A stretch of 64,000 nt of DNA from CAYVMN01 sp043808585 (lineage in GTDB: Bacteria > Desulfobacterota > DSM-4660 > Desulfatiglandales > Desulfatiglandaceae): positions 14,543-78,542 of the forward strand of contig JAZDES010000221.1 of the NCBI GenBank assembly GCA_043808585.1, given 5' to 3'. Shown piece after piece: positions 35,014 to 44,601 of this stretch; within the stretch, counting starts at the first letter, position 1; every line of letters begins with the position of its first letter. Position numbers and translations under genes: made by a program. Under the pieces are notes generated by a model. That model saw nothing but the letters and a program-made list of their open reading frames with translations. It was not told where the DNA came from and made no database searches.

Positions 35014-38000
35014 ATGAATCGGATCAAGAGCAAAGGGGATCTCATTGGAGCCGTGTTGGTTGTCGGTGGAGGGATTGCCGGTATACAGGCCTCGCTCGAC
35101 CTGGCTGAATTGGGCTACTATGTCTATCTGTTAGATAAGCATACCTCTATAGGAGGTGTGATGGCGCAGTTGGACAAGACGTTTCCGACCAATGATTGCG
35201 CCATCTGAATCCTGGCACCCAAACTGGTGGAGGCCGGTCGGTCTCCAAACATTGAGATCATTACCAAAGCGGAATTATTGTTGATTGAGGGTGAAGTCGG
35301 CAATTTCACTGCAAGGGTGCGCCGTCTGCCCCGCTATGTGGACGAAGACCTGTGCACAGCCTGCGGCACGTGCACCGGTTACTGCCCGATGCCTGTCGAG
35401 GACGTTTACAATGAAGGGCTTTCCTACACCAAGGCCGTACACATTGATTACCAGCAGGCCATTCCCGCCGCCTTTCATATAGATGAGAAGGCCTGTCTAT
35501 TCCTGACAAAAAAAGAATGCAAACAATGCGAGAGGGTCTGCCTTGCCAAGGCCATCGACCTTAATCAACAACCCCGGGATATGGATCTTCATGTGGGTGC
35601 AGTAATCCTGTCTCCTGGGTTTGGCCATATCCGAAAAGATGTACTGGCAAAATATGGTTATGGGAGATTCCCTGATGTGGTAACCGGTTTGGAATTTGAG
35701 CGTTTGACATCGGCCTCCGGACCCTTCATGGGCGAGATTATCAGACCATCAGATAGGGAACACCCTGAAAGGATCGCCTTTCTCCAATGCATCGGCAGCA
35801 GAGACCTGTCAAGCGGCAATGGGTATTGTTCGTCGGTCTGCTGTATGTATGCAATCAAAGAGGCCTTAGTGGCTAAGGACCACAACCCAAATCTGGATAT
35901 AGTCATTTTCCATATGGACATGCGTACCCATGGGAAGGAATTCGATAATGCCAGGATCCGAGCCAAAGAGAAGGGCATCCGCTTTGTGAGAAGCCGATTT
36001 GGAAGTATTCGGCCCAAGGGTAAAGGCCTTGAACTGAAATACGTGAAAGAGGAGGGGGAGCATTGCAGAGAGACGTTTGACATGGTGGTGCTTCCTGAAG
36101 GGCTTGAATCCCCTGAAGACGCGCGTCCTTTATCAAAGGCCGCTGGTATCGATCTGAACCATTATGATTTTTGCAGGACCCAGGGTTTTTCCCCGCTGGA
36201 AACTTCCCGCCCCGGTGTCTTTGTAGCGGGTGCCTTTCAGGGCCCCAAGGATGTGCCGGAAAGCGTTACCGATGCGAGCGGTGCAGCCGCCCTTGCCGCC
36301 GAGGCCCTCTCTCAGGCGCGAAACACGAAAGTCGAAGTGAAGGTCTATCCAGATGAAATGGAGATAAGGGAATCGCCTCGTATCGGCGTGTTTGTCTGCT
36401 CTTGCGGCAGCAATATCGGCGGCGTTGTTGATGTCCCGGACGTGGCAGATTATGCTGCAACTCTGGAAAATGTGGTCTTTACAGATACGAATCTTTATAG
36501 CTGTGCCCAGAACACTCAGGAACTCATTACAACGAAGATTAAAGAGAACCGGCTGAATCGGGTGGTGGTGGCGGCGTGTACGCCACGCACCCATGAGCCC
36601 CTGTTTCAGGAAACCCTGAAGAATGCCGGCCTGAACAGGTCCCTGTTTGAGATGGCCAATATCAGGGATCATTGCTCATGGGTCCATTCCCATCTCCCTG
36701 AAGAAGCAACGGAAAAGGCCAAAGACCAGGTCAGAATGGCTGTGGCTAAGGCCCGCTTGTTACGTCCTTTACCGGAACAGAGGATTGCAGTCACTCCAAA
36801 GGCGCTGGTCATTGGAGGGGGTCTTTCAGGGATTACGTCTGCCTTGAGCATAGCTCGACAAGGATTCGAGTGCTTTTTGGTGGAAAGATCATCAGAGCTG
36901 GGAGGCAATCTCAGGGATGTCAAGTTCATGCTCAGCGGTGATGATCCCCGTCTATTTCTGAAGGGTCTCATAGAGGAAGTCATGTCCCATGAACTGGTGC
37001 AGGTTTATACCAACGCCCATATAAAGGAAATCTCAGGCTACGTTGGCAACTATGCCACCACGCTTCAAACCAAGGAAGGGACCAAGACCTTACAGCACGG
37101 AGTTATTGTGGTGGCCACCGGGGGGAGGCCGTATGAGCCCAAACAATATCTGTATGGTAAATCGAGTCACGTGGTTACGCAACTCGAACTGGAGGAGATG
37201 TTGGCGGGCTCTAATCGTATCAAGACGACAAACAGTATTGTCATGATTCAGTGTGTAGGCTCCAGAGGAGAAGACCTGTCCTACTGCAGCAAAGTGTGTT
37301 GCGGTCAGGCCGTTAAGAATGCCATTCAGATTATGGACTGCAACCCGTCGGTCGACATAACCGTTCTCTTCAGAGACATGCGGACTTACGGGTTCATGGA
37401 GGACGCCTACAACCTGGCCCGTGAAAAAGGGGTCAGTTTCATCCATTTTGATGGAAATTATCCTCCGGATGTGACTGAACAAGACGGGAGACTCCGTGTA
37501 GAATTTTGGGACAAGCTTTTGGAAGAGAAGATGACCCTTGAGCCTGATCTCCTTGTCTTGGGTGTGGGCATCGTACCTGCAGAAACAGAGGGGTTGGCAA
37601 GGATTCTCAAGACCCCGCTCACCGAGAGTGGGTTCTTTTTGGAGGCCCATGCGAAGCTTCGGCCCGTGGAGTTTTCAGTAGACGGGGTTTACCTCTGCGG
37701 TCTTGCTCATTCCCCCAGGCCTATCTCCGAGTCCGTTGCCCAAGCCAAGGCCGCTGCCGGTAAGGCATGTATCCATTTAGCCAGGGGATATATTGCAGTA
37801 GAGCCGATCGTTTCTTCGGTGGATCAGGAGATCTGTATCGGATGCGGAATATGTGAAAGCCTCTGCCCTTACAATGCCATTCAGATGACAAGGGTTGGAA
37901 ATAAGAAAAAGGCGGACACGGTCTCGGCATCATGTAAGGGATGCGGGATTTGCGCATCCCATTGCCCTGCACTGGCCATATACATGGGAGGTTTCAGCAG

Positions 38001-38046
38001 CGAACAGATTATGGCCCAGATAAGGGCCTATGGAGAACGCGGCTAG
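35014..38046 (+). CDS. hdrA: selenocysteine-containing HdrA, duplicated architecture
   Basis: Read through the in-frame TGA at 35206-35208 the protein has 1010 residues with Sec65. Conventional HdrA has Cys at this place in the motif NDCxxCILSPKLVE; here it is NDCAI-U-ILAPKLVEAG. Domains: FAD-binding HdrA module 1 (VLVVGGGIAGIQASLDLAELG at 12), an Fe-S motif CTACGTCTGYCP, then a second HdrA module that begins with the family N-terminus (RIGVFVCSCGSNIGGVVDV), a second FAD site (LVIGGGLSGITSALS) and two C-terminal ferredoxin motifs (CIGCGICESLCP, CKGCGICASHCP). HdrA splits electron pairs between high- and low-potential acceptors. Neighbouring MvhD also has Sec. A plain annotation would call this two fragments. 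Confidence 0.9.
35229..35246 (+). promoter_or_regulatory. SECIS element of hdrA
   Basis: Twenty bases after the UGA, GGAGGCC pairs with GGTCTCC (one G-U) around a GGTC loop, matching bacterial SECIS hairpins with a GGU loop. Confidence 0.75.
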
Positions 38047-38067
38047 TTATTGGAGGTTTTTCTTTAA

Positions 38068-38685
38068 ATGACAGGTAAGAAATCATTTGAGCCAAGAATC
38101 CTGGGTTTCCTTTGTAACTGGTGCTGTTATGCGGCAGCGGATTCTGCGGGGATTTCCCGTTTTCAGTATCCACCCAATATAAGGGTCATCAGGATTATGT
38201 GTACCGGTAGAATGGATCCCCTGTTCATTATTGAAGCCTTCTGCTCAGGTGCTGACGGTGTCTTTGTGGGCGGCTGACAACTCGGGGAATGCCATTACCA
38301 GGTTGGTAATTATGACGCCATCTTCACCGCTCATTTCGCCCGGAGGATTCTTAAAGAGGCAGGCGTCCATCCAAACAGGGTTGCCCTTGACTGGGCCTCT
38401 GCCGCTGAGGCCCCGCTTTATGTGAAATTGATAACGGAATTCACCAAGCACATAAGAGAATTGGGCCTGCTCGGAGAAACAGAGGGAATGCCCTTAGAGA
38501 AACTCAAATTGAGGTTATCCGCGGCCAGGTCTGTTGCAGCGAATCTTAAATTGCGTACGCGGTTTGCCAGGGTCGCCGTGGAACTGAGAAAGGCAGATGA
38601 TTATTCCTCTCAGGTGATAGAAGCCAAGATGTCAGAAAAGTTGGACGAGGCCATTTCTCGCGAAATGGAAAACTGTCACCGTTAA
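38068..38685 (+). CDS. mvhD: selenocysteine-containing MvhD (VhuD-like)
   Basis: Read through TGA at 38275-38277 the protein has 205 residues with Sec70. MvhD carries a [2Fe-2S] cluster linking an electron donor to HdrA. The N-terminus LGFLCNWCCYAAADSAG, the central RVIRIMCTGRMDP and the motif VFVGG-U-QLGECHYQVGNYDA are family hallmarks; the UGA sits where Cys is usual in GCHLGDCHY. The same position is Sec in methanogen VhuD. It follows HdrA by 21 bases. Residues after Sec continue in the same frame to 38685 with the expected helices. Confidence 0.9.
38294..38310 (+). promoter_or_regulatory. SECIS element of mvhD
   Basis: Sixteen bases after the UGA, ATTACC pairs perfectly with GGTAAT around the loop AGGTT, again with GGU. 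Confidence 0.75.
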
Positions 38686-39024
38686 AAGACCAGTTGACAG
38701 GATAACTGGATAGACATGATTCAAATGTATCTTCTCAATAAATCGGGGCAACTGCTTTCTAAGACCCCTTTTCTGGATTGCCGCCACTCATTGAGCTGTT
38801 ACATTCAAATCCAGCTCACCCTGTTAAATTTCCCGAAGGGAGCCCTATTTAACAGGGTAAATCAATACTATTTATGGCAACCCCTGGCCAGACCTGTTTA
38901 TCCCAGAGGTTAGGCGTGAAATCAAGGACTTAACATAGCGAATCAGCAAGAAAAAAACTGTCATGTCTATCCTGTTTATCTTGTCCAAAAACGGCTGTAA
39001 GCGGATAAGGAGTGGCCTTTCACA
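38686..39024. repeat. gap with flanking inverted repeats and a 12-bp palindrome
   Basis: No credible gene. GACAGGATAACTGGATAGACATGA-like sequence at 38696-38719 faces an imperfect inverted copy at 38961-38985. Between them ACCCTGTTAAAT (38818-38829) pairs perfectly with ATTTAACAGGGT (38847-38858), with TCCC-gaa-GGGA nested in the loop. The arrangement resembles a small non-coding mobile element or a repeat-array remnant. Confidence 0.45.
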
Positions 39025-40791
39025 TTGACAAGCACTCATTTCCAACCGAGATTCAAATCCGAAGTCAGTGCCATACCGGGCGGAGAGCTGGTCAGTCGGT
39101 GCTTCGGCTGCGGCAGCTGTGCAGGTGTATGTCCGGTCAGTGAATCAGGAACCGGCTTTGATCCGAGAAAAATCCTTCATATGATTCAAATGGGCCTCAA
39201 GGATAGGCTCCTGAGCTCCCCCACGATTTGGCACTGCACCCATTGTGATTCGTGTGCGGTTGTCTGTCCCCAGGATATCCGGTTTAGCTCTGTTGTGGAT
39301 GTGCTTCGAGAAATGGTCATGGGTGAGGAATATCCTGGCGGAAAGAACGTGGAGAGGTGGGGGACCGCCCCTTGCAAGGCAGCCTGTCCCGCACACATCA
39401 GTATCCCCGGTTTTGTGGGCGCTGTTGCAGAGGGGAGGTATGAAGAAGGGTTGAAGCTCATCAAAGAAGAGATGCCCTTCCCGGCCATATGCGGACGTAT
39501 ATGTCCCCATCCCTGTGAGCTGCAGTGCAATAGGGGAGGGATCGATAAACCAATCGCCATAGAGTTCTTGAAACGTTTTCTGGCGGATCTGGATATCTCA
39601 AAGGAGACTTCCTATGTCCCGAAGAAGAAGCCGGGCAAGAAAGAGAGAGTTGCCGTCATAGGGGCAGGACCAGCCGGGCTTACGGCAGCCTATTATTTAG
39701 CTATCGAAGGCTATCCTGTCACCGTCTTTGAGAAACTTCCTGCGGCCGGGGGTATGATGGTCCTGGGAATTCCTGAGTTCCGCTTACCTCGAAATATCCT
39801 CCAGGCTGAAATTGAGGTGATTAAGAAGTTAGGGGTAGATATCAGACTCAACGTCGAGGTCGGAAAGGATATCAGTTTTATGGAACTGCAAAGGGAATTC
39901 AATGCCATTTTTGTCGGCATTGGATGTCAGCGTGCCATAAAGCTCGGTATCCCTAATGAAGATGGGTTGGCCGGCGTTTTCGACGGCCTCACGTTCTTGA
40001 GAGACATAAATTTGAAGGACATGCCCGTTTGCGAGGGCAGAGTGGTTGTTATTGGCGGCGGAAATACTGCGGTTGATTGCGCCCGCGTGGCAAAGCGGTC
40101 AGGACCTCAAAGTGTCGCGATCCTTTACAGGAGAACGCGAGAGGAAATGCCGGCAAGCCCATGGGAACTTGACGAAACCCTGGAGGAGGGAATTGATATC
40201 CAGTTCCTGACAGCACCTGTTAAAATCCTGGGCGAGAACGGGAAGGTTTCCGGACTTGAGTGCATTCGCATGAGGTTGGGAGAATCCGATAACTCGGGTC
40301 GGCGCAGACCTGTACCGATTGAGGGGTCCGAATTCATGGTGAAAGCGGAAACTGTGATAATAGCCATCGGTCAGGCACCGGACTTGACCTGTCTGCCCCA
40401 TGAGTTGGAAATGAATGTTGCCGGAAACGGGCGCTTAACCGCCGATCCTCACACTGGGAGGACGCAAATTCCAGGAATCTTCTCAGGGGGGGATGCGGTT
40501 TCGGGCCCAGGGACCGTTGTGGAAGCGGTCGCCTTTGGAAAGGAGGCGGCAAGATCAATAGATCGCTTCTTGAAGGGTGAAGACATCGACGCCAGGCAGA
40601 GGCGTGACTGGAAAGGGATTGCGTTTATATCTGAGGAAGTTGAGTTTCAAGAAAGGGAATCAATGCCCCGCCTCTCCCTGGCAGAACGGAGGAGGACCTT
40701 TAAAGAGATCGATCTGGGATTCAGTGAGGAACAGGCCAGATGTGAGGCTGAACGGTGTTTGAGAACATGCGGGGTCCAATTAAAACCTTAG
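39025..40791 (+). CDS. HdrC-like/GltD fusion oxidoreductase
   Basis: Residues 1-110 carry two [4Fe-4S] motifs of HdrC type (CFGCGSCAGVCP and CTHCDSCAVVCP). Residues 115-560 are the FAD/NAD(P)-binding GltD (glutamate synthase small subunit) fold: CKAACPAHISIPGFVGAVAEG, CGRICPHPCELQCNRG, first dinucleotide loop VIGAGPAGLTAAYYL, second loop VVIGGGNTAVDCARVAKR. The fusion would connect NAD(P)H to Hdr-type electron flow. The only start that includes the HdrC part is TTG at 39025, with AAGGAG about 12 bases before it. It lies downstream of HdrA-MvhD and upstream of the PurF-like gene. Confidence 0.88.
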   Translation: MTSTHFQPRFKSEVSAIPGGELVSRCFGCGSCAGVCPVSESGTGFDPRKILHMIQMGLKDRLLSSPTIWHCTHCDSCAVVCPQDIRFSSVVDVLREMVMGEEYPGGKNVERWGTAPCKAACPAHISIPGFVGAVAEGRYEEGLKLIKEEMPFPAICGRICPHPCELQCNRGGIDKPIAIEFLKRFLADLDISKETSYVPKKKPGKKERVAVIGAGPAGLTAAYYLAIEGYPVTVFEKLPAAGGMMVLGIPEFRLPRNILQAEIEVIKKLGVDIRLNVEVGKDISFMELQREFNAIFVGIGCQRAIKLGIPNEDGLAGVFDGLTFLRDINLKDMPVCEGRVVVIGGGNTAVDCARVAKRSGPQSVAILYRRTREEMPASPWELDETLEEGIDIQFLTAPVKILGENGKVSGLECIRMRLGESDNSGRRRPVPIEGSEFMVKAETVIIAIGQAPDLTCLPHELEMNVAGNGRLTADPHTGRTQIPGIFSGGDAVSGPGTVVEAVAFGKEAARSIDRFLKGEDIDARQRRDWKGIAFISEEVEFQERESMPRLSLAERRRTFKEIDLGFSEEQARCEAERCLRTCGVQLKP

Positions 40792-40950
40792 TCACTTCAA
40801 GCTGATCCAGCGTACCTTCCAGATACCAAGAAAACAAACCACGTCGACTGTGGGTAGTCACTTGACTTGCCCGGAAAGACATGCCATTGATAGGTCGGTT
40901 GTCAGGAATGGAGCAGAGCCCGCGGGTACTAGTGAGGGGGGGTTGAATAA

Positions 40951-42429
40951 ATGGATGGAATTGTTGGTGTATTTGGTATGGATGACGCTGAATTGGTGTG
41001 CAAGACATTTCTGGCGACAGGGGCCTGTCAGCACAGGGGAAAGGCCAGCACCGGGATTGCCATTGGAAACAGCAAAGGCATCTATGTGCACAAGGGTCTG
41101 GGAAGGATAGCCGAGGTAATTGACCATGACATAGTCAGGGTTTTTCAGGATCTGGCGCCCGTGGCAGCAATCGGAAACATCGGTTATACCAAGAGGAGAA
41201 TAGCCGAAAAGGTCAACGCCGAGCCAATTGAAATCCATCCGAGGAATAGCTCCAAATACAAGGTTGTCTTAACGATGGACGGATACCTGATCAAAGAGGA
41301 TGACCTGAGAGATGAGCTGGAGCCGGACTACAGCATCCAGACCGATAATAAGACAGAGATCGTAGGTGCCTTGCTGCACAAATACATAACCCAGGAAGGT
41401 GTATCCTTTGCTGCCGGGGAGAAGCTGGTTTACAGGCTGCACGGCAGGGCGACCTTTGCCCTCACAGCGCTGGTTCATGACGGCGGAGAGATTTACCTAA
41501 TCGCCTTGAATGATGACAGGGCCTTTGAGCCCTTCTGTTATGCTATGATTGACGGTACATTCGTTGCCAGCTCTGAATCCTGTTCTCACAGGAGGCTAAA
41601 TGGCGTTACCGAAAAGGAATATGACGGCTCGGAGATGACCGTATGCTCGTCTGGGGGGATCGAGACAAGAAGACTGAGAGAGGAATCCCTGATGCCTGAT
41701 ATTTTTCAAGGTGTCTATTTCGGGAATGTGGGGTCCATCTTCCGAGGAAAGGAGATATTTCAGCTGAGAAGAGAGCTGGGACTAGAGTTGGTGAAACAGT
41801 ACGGGGATTCCAAGGCCGATATTGTTATTCCCAATCCGGAATCAGGGTGGGGTGTTACAGTGGGGATTGCTGAGGGCCTGGGAAAAAATCTGTTCCCCGC
41901 ACTCATAAAACTCCCGCAGGCCATCAGGACATTTCAGGAGGGTGAGCAGACGACCCGATCTCAGGAAGTGGGACTCAAGTTCGGGGGAATCGATTCTCTG
42001 CTCAAGGGAAAGAATGTCGCAATGGGGGACGACAGCATCGTAAGAGGGAGTGTGAGTGAGGGCGGTTCTGTCTGGGTGGTATATAACGCCGGTGCAAAAT
42101 ATATCGAATTTTGGATATCTTACGGCCCGATGTTTTTCCCTTCCTTTAAAGAATGGCACCGAGGCGTAGAGTGCGTCCAAGAACTTGCAGTCCAGCGAGC
42201 CTTCCCAGACGGTAACCCCTATGACAAGACACTGGATGAGATCAACAAGGCGGTCGCCAAGTTAGTTGGCGTCGATGAGGTGAGGTACAATTCCCTGGAG
42301 AGGATCAGAAAAGTCGCCGGCAACGGATCCTTCCAGGCACTCGATTCCACCTATCCCATAGCCCGAGAATTTTGGCCTGACTGGTTAAAAAGTGAATATG
42401 AAAGATTCGAACGGTATCGTGTGGGCTAG
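40951..42429 (+). CDS. PurF-like protein lacking the glutaminase nucleophile
   Basis: The two-domain layout is that of amidophosphoribosyltransferase: an Ntn glutaminase domain (GIVGVFG ... ACQHRGKASTGIAIG) and a phosphoribosyltransferase domain with the PRPP loop VAMGDDSIVRGS. The catalytic Cys that must be the first residue after Met in PurF (MCGIVG) is Asp here (MDGIVG); the stop codon directly upstream proves the start. Glutamine hydrolysis by the normal mechanism is therefore not expected. Being in the glutamate-synthase cluster, it may deliver or bind ammonia or a nucleotide signal, but that is inference. It overlaps the next, convergent gene by 4 bases. Confidence 0.85.
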   Translation: MDGIVGVFGMDDAELVCKTFLATGACQHRGKASTGIAIGNSKGIYVHKGLGRIAEVIDHDIVRVFQDLAPVAAIGNIGYTKRRIAEKVNAEPIEIHPRNSSKYKVVLTMDGYLIKEDDLRDELEPDYSIQTDNKTEIVGALLHKYITQEGVSFAAGEKLVYRLHGRATFALTALVHDGGEIYLIALNDDRAFEPFCYAMIDGTFVASSESCSHRRLNGVTEKEYDGSEMTVCSSGGIETRRLREESLMPDIFQGVYFGNVGSIFRGKEIFQLRRELGLELVKQYGDSKADIVIPNPESGWGVTVGIAEGLGKNLFPALIKLPQAIRTFQEGEQTTRSQEVGLKFGGIDSLLKGKNVAMGDDSIVRGSVSEGGSVWVVYNAGAKYIEFWISYGPMFFPSFKEWHRGVECVQELAVQRAFPDGNPYDKTLDEINKAVAKLVGVDEVRYNSLERIRKVAGNGSFQALDSTYPIAREFWPDWLKSEYERFERYRVG

Positions 42430-42842
42430 ACCGCCATCCCCTCTGCCTCTTTTTCGCGGACCCTGACTTTTTTATCGAGGCGGCTCGGTTTCGGAAATGG
42501 GACGGCTCTCTTCTGAGCGTAGTCCAGTTTCTTCTTTCCGCTCAAGAGGGCAAGCAGGAGGCCCTCCTCCCGGCAGCGACCCTGATGACCACACGCCTTT
42601 CTGGTCTTTTCAAAGTAGTTATAGGGCACAAGACAGCCGAATGACCTCACGTCAACACTATCATCCAGGCCTGTCTCCCCGTGGTAATTGACCTTCTTTT
42701 TCCCCCTCAGTATTTCCTGGCCCAGGCCAAGATCCGGACAGTTTTCAAAACGGGGGCATGCATGACACTGCTCAAAGAATTTCAATGGGGTCCCACATTC
42801 GAATTCAAGGGCGTGGATCTTTTTCGACTTGGTGCTATCCAT
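42426..42842 (-). CDS. cysteine-rich protein of unknown function
   Basis: This 138-residue protein has clustered cysteines, CHACPRFENC in the N-terminal half and later a CGHQGRC pair, and a basic C-terminal tail. A metal or Fe-S site is likely. GGAG lies 8 bases before the ATG at 42842. Its 3' end overlaps the PurF-like gene tail to tail. No family is recognised. Confidence 0.65.
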   Translation of the reverse strand: MDSTKSKKIHALEFECGTPLKFFEQCHACPRFENCPDLGLGQEILRGKKKVNYHGETGLDDSVDVRSFGCLVPYNYFEKTRKACGHQGRCREEGLLLALLSGKKKLDYAQKRAVPFPKPSRLDKKVRVREKEAEGMAV

Positions 42843-42871
42843 CACAGGCTCCTTTCACTTGCTTCAATCGT

Positions 42872-43057
42872 TATTCCCCGCAAAAGCGGGAATCCTGAAA
42901 CATCAATACGGTTAATGGTTCAAGATCTCGTTTCCGAATCCTCTTAGAATTGATTACCTTCAGATCCAAAATTCTTTATAATCTCACCCCTCATTCCCGC
43001 GATAGCGGGAATCCAGGAATATCGTTGGGTATGGATTCGTGCCTTTGCAGGAATGAA
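42872..43057. repeat. gap with REP-like palindromes
   Basis: One REP unit lies at 42872-42896 and a paired unit at 42991-43057 (CATTCCCGCGATAGCGGGAAT plus a diverged inverted partner). The 334-base gap 42843-43179 is otherwise AT-rich with no gene and serves two minus-strand transcripts. Confidence 0.65.
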
Positions 43058-43179
43058 CAGACTTTGGACTACGTAATTATTAATACTAAATAATATTATT
43101 ATATGTTAGCGGTAATAATTGTCAAGATCAAAAAAAGGCCTCCCGAGATAATCGGGTGCCCGGTGACAATTGTCCTTGA

Positions 43180-44478
43180 CTATTTGATATTGAGCCAGAG
43201 CAGTCTGGCCACGCCTGGGCCGGGATTTTTCCACTGGGAAGGCATTTCAGAGGTCAGATAGATCACATCTCCAGAGCGCACCGTGAATACGGCATTCTGC
43301 AGTTTCATTTGCAGCCTCCCAGACATGAGATAGCCAACCTCTTCACCCTTGTGGACAAAAAAATGTGAGGGCAAGGTCTGCTCCGGGTGGATTTCGATCA
43401 GGTAGGGTTCAGCCTTGGGCTCGAAATCCACAGGGGTCAAGAGGCGGCCGCTGATACTGCCGGGGGGAAGGTCGGGGAATTTTATGTCAACCGCCTCAGG
43501 GCCGGGAAAAATGACCCGGTTCTTTATCTCAGCGGACTCCTGAAAAAAGGACGTAATCTGAACGGAGAGCACTTCCGCCATTTTGAGCAATGCTGGCAGA
43601 GAGGGGTATATCAGGTTGCTTTCTACCTGGGAGATGGTACTGGGAGTTACTCCCACAAGCTTGGCCAGTTCAGTCTGCGATAGACCCCGCTTGATGCGAA
43701 GCTCTTTCAATCGCATTCCCAGATCGACCCGGCCGGTGACCCGTTTTTCAATTTCAAATGTGATATTAAGATCTTTGCTCCAATAATTGTAAGGCCGGTT
43801 CAACGTATCCAGATTACGCTTTTCAGCCTTGAGAATGGTCATGGAGGTCTTGCCTCTTCTCACGGAGAGATCGATGGCCACCTGGGCGATTTGATTGATC
43901 TGAGCCCTGAGACGGGGAGAATGGGCCCGTTTCTCCATAATCCAGTAGGCGATAGTATTCAGTTCGTATAGCCTGGGGCAAGAGTGGGAGTAGAAATTTA
44001 GGATATGGTCTTCACCGCCCCAAAGTTCTTGCATACCGGTCAGGCTTTCAAACACAAACCGGACATCCCCTTCCATGGTGGCGTGGACGCCGTAAAAGGC
44101 GTCCATTACCTTATCCACCTTTTGGGGTTCATCTACACGGATGATCCTGCATGCCGGTTCTGATTCCTTTTCTTTATAGAATCTGAGAAAGACATCCGAG
44201 CCCGACCCCTTCCCGAAGGTGAAACAGTCGAGGATCGTCAGGAATGGGTTGTCTGCCAGTGGCCCGAGTTTTTCCAAGAGGTTTCGCGGGGATCGGTCAA
44301 AGGATACATAAATGAGCGGTCTTTTTTGCGCTTGAGATGCCTGGATGAAGTTGAGGCCGAAGACAGCGGCTAGACTGCCGGCATCATCGTGCCATACCAC
44401 ATTGTCACCGATATAAAGCCCCCCCAAGAGACGATCCAGCTGGTAGACTCCTGAGGCCACTCTAAGTCTTTCTACCAT
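43180..44478 (-). CDS. KaiC-like (ATPase-dead) / XRE helix-turn-helix / cupin fusion regulator
   Basis: Residues 1-235 follow the KaiC/RadA fold (VASGVYQLDRLLGGLYIGDNVV, YVSFDRSPRNLLEKL, then VRFVFESLTGM), but the Walker A loop is lost: HDDAGSLAAV takes the place of GxxGxGKT. Residues about 250-310 are an XRE-type helix-turn-helix (LRIKRGLSQTELAKLVGVTPSTISQ), and the last 110 residues are a cupin_2 barrel (HFFVHKGEEVGYLMSGRLQM). A DNA-binding regulator with a sugar- or metal-sensing cupin is likely. GGGAG precedes the ATG. It is transcribed toward the nitrogen cluster and may regulate it. Confidence 0.85.
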   Translation of the reverse strand: MVERLRVASGVYQLDRLLGGLYIGDNVVWHDDAGSLAAVFGLNFIQASQAQKRPLIYVSFDRSPRNLLEKLGPLADNPFLTILDCFTFGKGSGSDVFLRFYKEKESEPACRIIRVDEPQKVDKVMDAFYGVHATMEGDVRFVFESLTGMQELWGGEDHILNFYSHSCPRLYELNTIAYWIMEKRAHSPRLRAQINQIAQVAIDLSVRRGKTSMTILKAEKRNLDTLNRPYNYWSKDLNITFEIEKRVTGRVDLGMRLKELRIKRGLSQTELAKLVGVTPSTISQVESNLIYPSLPALLKMAEVLSVQITSFFQESAEIKNRVIFPGPEAVDIKFPDLPPGSISGRLLTPVDFEPKAEPYLIEIHPEQTLPSHFFVHKGEEVGYLMSGRLQMKLQNAVFTVRSGDVIYLTSEMPSQWKNPGPGVARLLWLNIK

Positions 44479-44601
44479 TGCTTCTCCCCATTTCCGCTGA
44501 AAACGTCGCCTAAATAAAATAACCGATTTTACTGTAAATGAGATTAATAGAATTCTTGACCCACGTCAAGAATAGAGATATGTTAATAGGGCATGTGACC
44601 T

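Noticed and set aside
35014..35208. 64-residue HdrA fragment as a separate gene or a frameshift pseudogene
   Set aside because: Reading continues in the same frame with conserved HdrA residues and a SECIS hairpin, so Sec is a better explanation than disruption.
38716..38913. 65-residue + strand frame after mvhD
   Set aside because: It runs through the inverted repeat and palindrome and has no ribosome binding site or family.
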